A DNA stretch of 5,923 bases. It comes from Thiomargarita sp. (GTDB taxonomy: Bacteria; Pseudomonadota; Gammaproteobacteria; Beggiatoales; Beggiatoaceae). How positions within the stretch are numbered: position 1 is the first letter of the stretch; each line of letters opens with the position of its first letter. The DNA is taken from contig DYNO01000188.1 of assembly GCA_020721025.1 (NCBI GenBank), positions 1 through 5,923 of the forward strand, in the 5' to 3' direction. The notes under the pieces are model-generated. The model worked only from the letters and a program-made list of their open reading frames with translations, had not been told where the DNA came from and searched no databases. Positions 1 to 5,355 of the stretch are shown piece by piece. The translations under genes and the position numbers were made by a program.

Positions 1-84
1 TTAAGACTTGAGTTATCAAGCAGTGATGTTGACGACGTGAATAACGTTTGGTTTTTTACAAACGCTTAACGACATTTTTAAACT
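1..84. other. non-coding tail downstream of the LamG gene
   Basis: No reading frame of note is seen here on either strand. I translated the minus strand past the LamG stop in all three frames looking for the missing last strands of the LamG fold and found none. A six-base inverted repeat (CGTTTG at 53-58, CAAACG at 60s) surrounds a T/A-rich loop, but no T-run follows it on the minus strand, so I do not call it a terminator. Confidence 0.4.
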
Positions 85-743
85 TTACTTTTTTACTGAG
101 TTTGAAGATGTCAAATCGGTTCTATATTGCTCTTCCTTGATGGGTTTGCCATCGACATACAATCTTCCAACGTTATTTTGATCAAAAGTTAAGACAACGT
201 GGATGAATTGATTTAACTGAGGCATATAACCCGTTGGCATGTAACTCCAATTTGGATTGAAGGCAAAACTTAATTCACCCGTCTTAACTCTATCTTGTAT
301 GTGATTTTCACCAAAAATACCAAGCGAATACTGCGGCTCTTTATTAAAGATGGTGTGATTGTTCCGAAAGCCTGATACATCGGTTGGCGGTCTTTCAAGC
401 GAGAGTGGTTTCACCCATGCGGCAAAACTGATTTGTGGCGAGTTTATCTCTGGAGTCTCGGCAATTTCTACATAATTACTCCCGTCAAAATGAGCCGCTT
501 GTCCCGCCCGCCCAGCCACGTAAGTTAGATTGCCTACCACATTACCATGATAGTTCTTGCCGCTCAAGTCGTTGGTATTGCCATCAAAGGGATAACACGC
601 GATTAAACCTTCTTTGACTCCTTCGCAGGCAGTGGGGATTGTGGCGGTGCTCTGTGGGCAGAATAGGATAGAATCCAGAATAATCCTATAACTATCCAGT
701 GGTGGGCAGTTTGAAAGCTAAAGTACTGTTGCTCTAACTTCAC
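85..743 (-). pseudogene. secreted LamG (concanavalin A-like) domain protein, frameshifted
   Basis: This is a carbohydrate- or protein-binding type of domain in an exported protein. Reading begins at a GTG (743-741), seven bases after AAAGGAG (757-751). The first 46 codons (743-603) give MKLEQQY, then a hydrophobic stretch WIVIGLFWILSYSA that looks like a signal peptide, and end at a TAA. The LamG domain lies in another frame, open from 717 to 85. It begins with ACEGVKEG then LIACYPFDGNTNDLSG, and continues through FDGSNYVEI, FAAWVKPLS and FIHVVLTFD to LYVDGKPI. Joining the two needs a single -1 shift somewhere in about 665-610, which corresponds to one lost base. I saw no slippery heptamer, so mutation or sequencing error is likelier than programmed slippage. 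The domain also stops before the usual final strands (the FxGxIDxVRIYNRAL region). The family call is secure; its pseudogene status is probable. Confidence 0.75.
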
Positions 744-792
744 GATTTTTCTCCTTTAAGATTATATTGTTACGTCTAAACGAAACGTCGAT

Positions 793-821
793 ATCTTAGC
801 ATCATTTTTGAAATGAGTCAA
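793..821 (-). promoter_or_regulatory. sigma-70-type promoter for the LamG gene
   Basis: On the minus strand TTGACT (821-816) is followed after exactly 17 bases by TAAGAT (798-793). Transcription would start near 786, about 43 bases before the GTG at 743. Both the promoter and the ribosome binding site look intact although the coding frame is broken. Confidence 0.55.
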
Positions 822-997
822 TTTAACTAAATAATCAATCAATAATTTTCAGCACAAAAATAATCTCGAATATATTCAATATATTATAGTTTTTTATCTT
901 GTTTTTCACCTTTATCAGATGTGATTCATCAACTGCGTCATTCCTAAGAAAATTCAAACCCGTTAGGTTTAGATGAGCTAAAAATAATGGCGATAAC

Positions 998-1025
998 TTG
1001 ACATTTTAACGAGAACGATGATTAT
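998..1025 (+). promoter_or_regulatory. sigma-70-type promoter for the PAS-GGDEF gene
   Basis: A perfect TTGACA (998-1003) is followed after 16 bases by GATTAT (1020-1025), a four-of-six match to the -10 box. A transcript from here would have a leader of about 85-90 bases before the ATG at 1120. The -35 is strong; the -10 is only fair. Confidence 0.45.
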
Positions 1026-1119
1026 CAATCTGTGATTCCTAAATTTAAAAATCTCACATCACACGAAATATATCATGTTAAAATAATTGGAAAATGACAT
1101 TCATATTTGGAGTCTCATC

Positions 1120-3828
1120 ATGTCACCTGCTGAATTAACCTCTCTAGCACACTGGTCTATTTTCTTGGGCAGTCTGGATGCACAACAACATTTTTTCCCA
1201 GTTTCAAACAGTTGGCAACAATATTTCGGCTTGACGACTGAACAGTTGCACAACACGGAATTCACCTACTGGATACATCCCGATGATGTCACCACCACCC
1301 AACATGCTTTATCGCAACTGCATCCAGGAAAACCGACAATTATTTTTGAAAACCGTTGGTTAGACGGCAGTCATCGTTATCGCTGGTTGTTGTGGAATGC
1401 CGTACTTTCATCTGAGAAAATTATCTATGTGGCGGCAATAGAAATCACAGAAAACAAGAATTTAAGTAACTTTTATCAAGCGATCCTTGAAGCCCTGCAT
1501 GTGGGGATTGTGCTGCACGAAACCGATGGAACACTCAGCAATTGTAATCCTTACATTGAAGAATTATTAGGGGTATCCGCAGATACCTTGCTTGGACAAA
1601 AAACTTGGGAATTTCCAACGATTTACGAAGATGGTTCTACTCTCGCGCCAGAAAAATTACCCGCACATCTCACGTTAAATAGCGGCGAGACCTGTCATGA
1701 TGTGGTGCTGGGCGTGTGCAAACCGGAGGGAGAATTGACGTGGTTATCTTGCAGTTCACAACCATTGTGGCTAAAAGATGGCGTGCAACCGGACGCGGTG
1801 GTGAGTAGCTTTGTCGATATCACCGATTACAAATTGAAAATCAACGAGTTACGTGATAAACTCACTTTGTTATCCTGCATTTTTGATGACATCGACATCG
1901 GAATTGCCATGACGGATACGCTGGGAAGATTTGTGCGAGTCAATGCTGCGTATTGCAAATTGTATGGCTACCAACTCGAAGAATTGATCGGGCAATCATT
2001 TGCCTTACTCCTCCCGCCGGCGGTGCGCATTCAAGCGATGCAACATCATACGGCGTTTTTGGCAGGACATAATGACTATCCTAGTTTTTGGATATTGCAA
2101 CATCGTGATGGCAAAATTATCAAACAATCCACAATAGAAAATCGGGTACAGTGTGTTGATGGGCGACAATTTAAAATCACATTGGTATTACCTGATAATA
2201 TAATTACGTCTGAGCAACAGCAATCGCTTGAATCTGCTTTTAATTTGATTGACAGCAATCTATGGATTCACAAACTCCTCGGTCAAATCCCCGTCACGAT
2301 TTTATGTCTAGATCGAGAAGGAAAAATCATCACCGCGCAAGGGCAACAACTCGCACTCTTGGGCTTAACTCAAAATGCACTTGGGAAATATATATTTGAA
2401 ATCAAAATGTTAGCCCCATTTCATGAAGATATTCACCGGGTGCTCGAAGGCGAAATGCCCAGCAAAGTCATCGGATACAAGGACGTTGCCCTAGAAACGC
2501 ATTATCAGCAGGTGATGGAAGGGGGAAAGTGGATAGGTACATTGATGATTTTACACGACATTACATCACATCGTTTGTGTCAGATGCGTTTAAAAAATAC
2601 TCAGCATGAACTCGCCCTATTGATGCCGCAGGTGAAAGTTGGGGTGATTTACACTGAAAATGAGAAGATTATTCGAGTCAATTCGGTGTGCTGTAAACTC
2701 TTAGAGTATAGTGAATCTGAATTATTAGCCCTGTCACTGACGCAATTACACCCCGATTTTTATACCCATCTACAACTGCAATCCATTGTATCACAACATA
2801 AAAAATCTCAAGCTCCGTATCAAATTGAACAATCCATTCGCACCAAGACAGGAACGATGGTAACGTGTAAACTGACATTGAAACCCCTGCCACCACGTCG
2901 CTCGCTGTGGTTATTGGAAAAAATTGAAGCCATTGCTCCCCCCCGCCCTCCAGTGACTACCCCAATTCCCTCATTTTCGCTTTATTTGCAAGAAATGTGG
3001 CAGCAACTGCATGATGCAGTGTTATTACTAGATCAGGATTTTTGCATTCAACACGGCAACGCGGCAATGGAGCGTCTGAGCGGTTATTTAATCCACGAAT
3101 TGCATCATAAATCATTGTATTTTTTGGATAAAAACGAAGATAATTTGATATTTTATCAAGAATTGCAACAACAGCTGATGCAGCAAAAACAACTGGATGT
3201 TCGTATTGAACAACGCCATAAACAGGGCACAATTTACGCTTGCGATTTAAAAATGATGGTGTGTCAAAATAGCTCCGATATCAGTTATATCGCAGTGTTA
3301 CAAACTCCAGCAGAATCATTGTTATTCGACACATTGACCGGTTTACCATTGCGTGCGATGTTTGATTTTAATTTACAAAAAAATCTGGCACGGGCACAAC
3401 GTCATCACAAAAACTTTGCGGTGTTATTGGTACGTGTTGAAAATTTATCCGTCATTCAGCAACAATTTGGCTATGCCGTCAGTGATAAGTGGTTGCAAAT
3501 GTTAGGAAATATGTTGAAAGCAACCGTGCGTGACAGTGATACGGTAGCGTGGGACGGAAAGCGGCAATTCGTTATTTTATTAGAAGAAATTAGTCAAGCC
3601 AAGGATGCCGGGCTAGTGGGACAGATGATTTTGTTTAAATTGACGCAACCGCTGAAATTTGCTGAACTTGAGGTGCATGGCGAGGTGAACATTGGAATTG
3701 CGATCTATCCCGATGACCATCACGAAGCAGATCATTTGGTGCAGATGGCGGCAATTGCTTTGGAACGGGCGGAAAAACAAGGAACAGGTGAGCAATGTTG
3801 TTTTTACAATCCCAAGTTACAGGAATAA
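1120..3828 (+). CDS. multi-PAS sensor protein with degenerate GGDEF domain
   Basis: A 902-residue protein with no signal peptide or membrane segment, so probably a cytoplasmic sensor. The ATG at 1120 is chosen over an in-frame TTG at 1087 because GGAG (1109-1112) sits seven bases before it and the TTG has none. Six PAS-type domains are read at about 10-113 (WIHPDD, RYRWLLWNA), 118-238 (ending FVDITDYK), 245-358 (GRFVRVNAAYCKLYGY), 383-484 (ending ILHDITSHR), 495-602 and 622-729. A GGDEF-family domain fills 732-897 (DTLTGL 737-742, GEVNIGIAIYPDD 854-866). Its signature is GKRQF (813-817), and Arg772 replaces the first metal-binding Asp, so diguanylate cyclase activity is very unlikely. RDSD (804-807) keeps the RxxD inhibitory-site pattern, so c-di-GMP binding is possible. 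The protein ends FYNPKLQE, where GGDEF-EAL proteins enter the EAL domain. PAS ligands cannot be read from sequence. Confidence 0.93.
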   Translation: MSPAELTSLAHWSIFLGSLDAQQHFFPVSNSWQQYFGLTTEQLHNTEFTYWIHPDDVTTTQHALSQLHPGKPTIIFENRWLDGSHRYRWLLWNAVLSSEKIIYVAAIEITENKNLSNFYQAILEALHVGIVLHETDGTLSNCNPYIEELLGVSADTLLGQKTWEFPTIYEDGSTLAPEKLPAHLTLNSGETCHDVVLGVCKPEGELTWLSCSSQPLWLKDGVQPDAVVSSFVDITDYKLKINELRDKLTLLSCIFDDIDIGIAMTDTLGRFVRVNAAYCKLYGYQLEELIGQSFALLLPPAVRIQAMQHHTAFLAGHNDYPSFWILQHRDGKIIKQSTIENRVQCVDGRQFKITLVLPDNIITSEQQQSLESAFNLIDSNLWIHKLLGQIPVTILCLDREGKIITAQGQQLALLGLTQNALGKYIFEIKMLAPFHEDIHRVLEGEMPSKVIGYKDVALETHYQQVMEGGKWIGTLMILHDITSHRLCQMRLKNTQHELALLMPQVKVGVIYTENEKIIRVNSVCCKLLEYSESELLALSLTQLHPDFYTHLQLQSIVSQHKKSQAPYQIEQSIRTKTGTMVTCKLTLKPLPPRRSLWLLEKIEAIAPPRPPVTTPIPSFSLYLQEMWQQLHDAVLLLDQDFCIQHGNAAMERLSGYLIHELHHKSLYFLDKNEDNLIFYQELQQQLMQQKQLDVRIEQRHKQGTIYACDLKMMVCQNSSDISYIAVLQTPAESLLFDTLTGLPLRAMFDFNLQKNLARAQRHHKNFAVLLVRVENLSVIQQQFGYAVSDKWLQMLGNMLKATVRDSDTVAWDGKRQFVILLEEISQAKDAGLVGQMILFKLTQPLKFAELEVHGEVNIGIAIYPDDHHEADHLVQMAAIALERAEKQGTGEQCCFYNPKLQE

Positions 3829-3849
3829 TTTAACGAAAAATGTAACTAC

Positions 3850-3897
3850 CTATTGTACTTCATTGGGTTGGAGTTCAATTTTATGCGCCAATAACAT
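3850..3897 (-). pseudogene. tnpB: N-terminal scrap of an IS200/IS605-family TnpB (OrfB)
   Basis: An ATG at 3897 opens MLLAHKIELQPNEVQ and stops at a TAG after 15 residues. This closely resembles the conserved start of TnpB/OrfB proteins, of the form MLxAHKIxLxPNxxQ, from memory of the family. GAGGAA at 3912-3907 gives a plausible ribosome binding site nine bases upstream. In-frame codons past the stop read VVTFFVKLFL, which may echo the next conserved stretch (TYFAKACG) before the homology ends at about 3829, beside the stop of the PAS gene. TnpB is the RNA-guided nuclease of these transposons and is normally about 400 residues, so this is a dead remnant. The match is short, hence the moderate confidence. 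Confidence 0.55.
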
Positions 3898-3907
3898 CGC
3901 TTAACTT

Positions 3908-3940
3908 CCTCAGTTGCGTCACATTTCAGTCGTGGTGAGG
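3908..3940. repeat. imperfect inverted repeat upstream of the tnpB scrap
   Basis: CCTCA (3908-3912) pairs with TGAGG (3936-3940), with a further CAC/GTG match inside. It sits next to AATCC/GGATT-type sequence just upstream of the TnpB-like start. IS200/IS605 elements have subterminal hairpins at their ends, so this may be an element end. The stem is short and the call is weak. Confidence 0.25.
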
Positions 3941-3958
3941 ATTCTAATGCGACATGCT

Positions 3959-4127
3959 TTACCTGTCAACGCTTTCTTGGTTATAGACCTGTTTTGCTTA
4001 GTTTAAAGATTTCAAACCAGTTCTATAGAGTAAAAGCAAATTCCTGAGTGAGTTGTTGTTGCAAATGGTGGTGTGGTGTTTTGAGGGCGGCGAGCACTTT
4101 GTCAGGTACAGTCAAGGTGAGCGTCAT
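3959..4127 (-). pseudogene. decayed UPF0175-family antitoxin
   Basis: The start is ATG at 4127, with AGGA seven bases upstream (an ATG at 4133 is also in frame). The first 34 residues read MTLTLTVPDKVLAALK, then a Gln/His-rich stretch, then LTQEFAFTL before a TAG at 4025-4023. Shifting frame at that point gives YRTGLKSLN, a stop (4000-3998), then AKQVYNQESVDR and another stop. The joined text follows the UPF0175 pattern (LxLxVPDEVLxAL, LxxELALxLYxxGLLSLGKAxxLA). Loss of one TA from an original CTATATAGA would explain the shift. UPF0175 proteins are antitoxins usually encoded just before DUF3368 PIN-like toxins. No toxin follows this one; the next thing downstream is the tnpB scrap. The promoter appears intact. 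Confidence 0.65.
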
Positions 4128-4158
4128 TGTCATTTCCTAGTTTGAGTTAGTTTATCGG

Positions 4159-4188
4159 ATTATGGTAGCACATTTGCCGTGATGACAA
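4159..4188 (-). promoter_or_regulatory. promoter of the decayed UPF0175 antitoxin
   Basis: On the minus strand TTGTCA (4188-4183) is followed after 18 bases by CATAAT (4164-4159), each a five-of-six match to consensus. The predicted start, near 4152, is about 25 bases from the ATG at 4127. It lies just after the terminator-like hairpin of repeat copy 1, so this gene was its own transcription unit. Confidence 0.5.
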
Positions 4189-4341
4189 GGATTGTTTGAA
4201 CTCAATAGACGAGAAATTCCCGCAAACAAAAATCCCCTGCAAGTGTTTGTCACCGGCAAGGGATTGATTCATAAATCAGAATGGTCAGAGAAAATTCAAC
4301 AAATCATTGCCAAATTTATCGAAAACCTAATTCAACAATGA
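4186..4341 (+). pseudogene. 3'-terminal fragment of an unidentified reading frame (copy 1)
   Basis: The plus frame is open from 4186 to the TGA at 4339-4341. It reads LFELNRREIPANKNP, then LQVFVTGKGLIHKSEW, then SEKIQQIIAKFIENLIQQ. A TTG at 4192 could start it, but no ribosome binding site is seen, so it looks like the C-terminal end of a longer protein carried here inside the repeat. The residue make-up is protein-like and the end coincides with the REP palindrome that follows, as expected for a gene 3' end with a downstream REP. I do not recognise the family. The same DNA also forms the minus-strand hairpin, so non-coding conservation is the alternative. Confidence 0.35.
4228..4265 (-). terminator. 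Rho-independent-type terminator after the MNT gene
   Basis: On the minus strand AATCCCTTGC (4265-4256) pairs over ten positions, with one G-U, with GCAGGGGATT (4240-4231). The 15-base loop can pair further (GGTG with CACT around ACAAA). The stem runs into TTTTTGTTTG. It lies about 60 bases past the MNT stop, where the HEPN/MNT transcript should end. Confidence 0.6.
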
Positions 4342-4686
4342 GATGTGTGACAGTTCGTTTGTATATCCTACGCTTGCTACTGTGTTTAGCTCAACGTGAT
4401 TTTTCAAAATTTCTTTGTGAAAACTCGCAGGTAAATGCACCCAATCATGCACATCAATTAAAATCGGAATATTAGATTCTCGCACAGCTTCAATAAAACG
4501 CTTAAATTGAGGTGTAGGAATGGGACTTAAATCTTTGGAACGCAACACAATATCTAAATCACTGGCTTCATGCGCTGCGCCCGTGACTCTCGAACCATAA
4601 CCCCACACTATGATGTCGGGTAAATAATCCGTAATCAACTGTTGTAAACGCTGTTTGTCTTGGTCGCGTAAGGATAATTGATTCAT
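4327..4686 (-). CDS. mntA: MNT-type nucleotidyltransferase antitoxin
   Basis: A minimal nucleotidyltransferase of 119 residues. The catalytic motif GSX10DXD is complete: Gly31-Ser32, Asp43 and Asp45, with a likely third acidic residue at Asp78 in ILIDVHDW. In characterised HEPN/MNT pairs the MNT protein neutralises the HEPN toxin by transferring AMP to a tyrosine beside its active site. The ATG overlaps the TGA of the HEPN gene by four bases (ATGA), so translation is probably coupled. Homologous sequence appears to end near residue 102. Residues 103-119 (VASVGYTNELSHISLLN) are encoded by the repeat and its REP palindrome, so the natural C-terminus has been replaced or extended. The motifs suggest the enzyme still works. 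The symbol follows the characterised system; substrate specificity is inferred. Confidence 0.88.
   Translation of the reverse strand: MNQLSLRDQDKQRLQQLITDYLPDIIVWGYGSRVTGAAHEASDLDIVLRSKDLSPIPTPQFKRFIEAVRESNIPILIDVHDWVHLPASFHKEILKNHVELNTVASVGYTNELSHISLLN
4342..4371 (-). repeat. REP-like palindrome, copy 1
   Basis: On the minus strand it starts with the tetranucleotide GTAG. GATATAC at one end and GTCACACATC at the other can pair as RNA, with several G-U pairs. GTAG-headed palindromes of this size resemble REP elements mobilised by RAYT (TnpA-REP) transposases. Here it lies inside the coding region of the MNT gene. No RAYT gene is in the window. Confidence 0.55.
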
Positions 4687-5102
4687 GGTTGTTCTTCAAT
4701 GATTGCATTGATATGTGTGGCATCAATCAAAAATTGTGGTAATAATGCTAAAGTATTCTCGGCAAATCCAACACCATAATCATGAGCGGTATTATTCCGA
4801 TTCTCTCGATATATCAACCAGCGTTCAGATTCTTCTAGGCTGATTAAGCCGTGTTTTGCTGCGTAACGGAAGATGTCTTTAAAATTTAATTGGTCTGCTT
4901 GTTTACTTGAAGCAAAATAATCTCTTAAACGTTTTCTTAGCAATTTACCGCTTTGTTCTAAAATGATTTCAAATTCTTTAACGCAAGCAGCTCGATACAC
5001 ATCATATAAAATACTTTCTTGTGGTTGTTCATTCAGTGCCTTAAACGCATGTTCTAACGTGTGAATACAGCGAATAAAGTAATCGGTATTGAGTTCTGTC
5101 AT
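4683..5102 (-). CDS. hepT: HEPN-domain toxin of an HEPN/MNT toxin-antitoxin pair
   Basis: A 139-residue all-alpha HEPN protein, resembling the HI0074 type (nucleotidyltransferase substrate-binding proteins). HEPN toxins are ribonucleases. The catalytic and modification motif RX4HXY is intact: Arg102, His107, Tyr109 in RNNTAHDYG. In characterised pairs the tyrosine is the residue AMPylated by the MNT partner. The start at 5102 is chosen because AAGGA (5114-5110) lies seven bases upstream; a longer reading from 5138 would place that site inside the gene and lacks one of its own. The TGA overlaps the MNT ATG by four bases, toxin first. A promoter at 5182-5211 and a terminator-like hairpin at 4228-4265 bound the unit, which looks complete and functional. 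The symbol is by analogy. Confidence 0.88.
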   Translation of the reverse strand: MTELNTDYFIRCIHTLEHAFKALNEQPQESILYDVYRAACVKEFEIILEQSGKLLRKRLRDYFASSKQADQLNFKDIFRYAAKHGLISLEESERWLIYRENRNNTAHDYGVGFAENTLALLPQFLIDATHINAIIEEQP

Positions 5103-5106
5103 GAGG

Positions 5107-5148
5107 TCATCCTTTTTGGATTTGAGCAGCAAATTCAATTGCTTGCAC
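5107..5148 (-). pseudogene. short antitoxin-like leader ORF before the HEPN gene
   Basis: GGGAGA (5160-5155) lies six bases before a GTG at 5148 that opens MQAIEFAAQIQKG and stops at a TGA (5109-5107), four bases before the HEPN ATG. The peptide resembles the first residues of small antitoxins of the MQAIEFxAxIKNGxIEIP type, which I recall from cyanobacteria and sulfur bacteria. It may be the stub of an antitoxin replaced by the HEPN/MNT pair, or a leader peptide whose translation passes the HEPN ribosome binding site, which lies inside it. Thirteen residues are too few for a firm family call. Confidence 0.35.
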
Positions 5149-5181
5149 GATGTATCTCCCGGTTAAATTTGTTTAGACCAA

Positions 5182-5211
5182 AGTATATCGTAAAAACAGA
5201 ACGAAGCGCAA
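5182..5211 (-). promoter_or_regulatory. candidate promoter of the HEPN/MNT operon
   Basis: On the minus strand TATACT (5187-5182) matches the -10 box at five of six bases. TTGCGC (5211-5206) lies 18 bases before it and is a poor -35. The -35 falls on the edge of repeat copy 2, directly after its terminator-like hairpin. Confidence 0.35.
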
Positions 5212-5309
5212 ATAAAAATCCCCTGCAAGTGTTTGTCACCGGCAAGGGATTGATTCATAAATCAGAATGGTCAGAGAAAATTCAACGCCAAATTCATCAG
5301 AAATCCTGA
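5208..5309 (+). pseudogene. 3'-terminal fragment of an unidentified reading frame (copy 2)
   Basis: This copy carries the same plus-strand frame as copy 1 (ANKNPLQVFVTGKG, LIHKSEWSEKIQ). It lacks the eight bases found there, so the frame changes after KIQ and ends RQIHQKS at a TGA (5307-5309). Upstream of 5208 the two copies are unrelated, so no start belongs to it. It is either a more degraded copy of the same gene end or evidence that the segment is not maintained as coding. Confidence 0.3.
5214..5251 (-). terminator. Rho-independent-type terminator after the DUF3368 gene
   Basis: The hairpin is the same as in copy 1. On the minus strand AATCCCTTGC (5251-5242) pairs with GCAGGGGATT (5226-5217) and runs into TTTTTATTTG. 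It lies about 105 bases past the DUF3368 stop and immediately before the HEPN/MNT promoter, separating the two units. Confidence 0.6.
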
Positions 5310-5320
5310 TTCAACAATGA

Positions 5321-5350
5321 GATGTATGACGCTTCGCTTATACATCCTAT
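5321..5350 (-). repeat. REP-like palindrome, copy 2
   Basis: On the minus strand the head is ATAG. GATGTATAA then pairs with GTCATACATC around GCGAAGC, giving a better stem than copy 1. Most differences between the two copies are transitions that keep pairing through G-U in copy 1. It begins just after the stop of the DUF3368 gene, the usual place for a REP. Confidence 0.6.
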
Positions 5351-5355
5351 GCCTG

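Larger units (their letters stand above)
744..1119. other. divergent intergenic region, AT-rich
   Basis: This 376-base gap separates the divergently transcribed LamG and PAS genes. It holds the two promoters listed separately. Between them, about 840-960, it is very AT-rich and has two adjacent copies of the palindrome AATATATT (869-876 and 878-885). No RNA gene, no convincing small ORF with a ribosome binding site and no terminator was seen. Confidence 0.6.
4222..4379. repeat. ~150-base direct repeat, copy 1 (left of HEPN/MNT)
   Basis: The repeat matches 5208-5358. Bases 4228-4300 are identical to 5214-5286 (73 of 73). Copy 1 then has eight extra bases (AAATCATT, 4301-4308), and 4309-4379 aligns with 5287-5358 at roughly 80% with one further indel. 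Both copies end at a CTA, which is TAG on the minus strand. The unit contains, in minus-strand order, a REP-like palindrome, a spacer and a terminator-like hairpin. Confidence 0.95.

Noticed and set aside
435..617. Plus-strand frame over the LamG gene
   Set aside because: It is the shadow of a clear LamG coding frame on the other strand.
603..717. Programmed -1 frameshift in the LamG gene
   Set aside because: No slippery heptamer is visible in the overlap, so simple mutation or sequencing error is preferred.
1087..1119. TTG start giving a 913-residue PAS protein
   Set aside because: No ribosome binding site precedes it, while the in-frame ATG at 1120 has GGAG at ideal spacing.
2076..3795. 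Several minus-strand frames of 60-91 codons inside the PAS-GGDEF gene
   Set aside because: They are antisense shadows of a continuous gene with recognisable domains and have no ribosome binding sites or family features.
3829..4220. Remnant of an EAL domain downstream of the PAS-GGDEF gene
   Set aside because: The plus-strand continuation of the gene's frame and the overlapping frame that runs to 3904 show none of the EAL-region residues.
4281..4475. Plus-strand frame starting in the repeat and running over the MNT gene
   Set aside because: It is a shadow of the MNT gene. Only the repeat-borne part in a different frame (4186-4341) looks protein-like.
5061..5309. Plus-strand 82-codon frame as a real gene
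   Set aside because: Its first half is antisense to the HEPN start and promoter. Only the repeat-borne tail resembles the copy 1 fragment.
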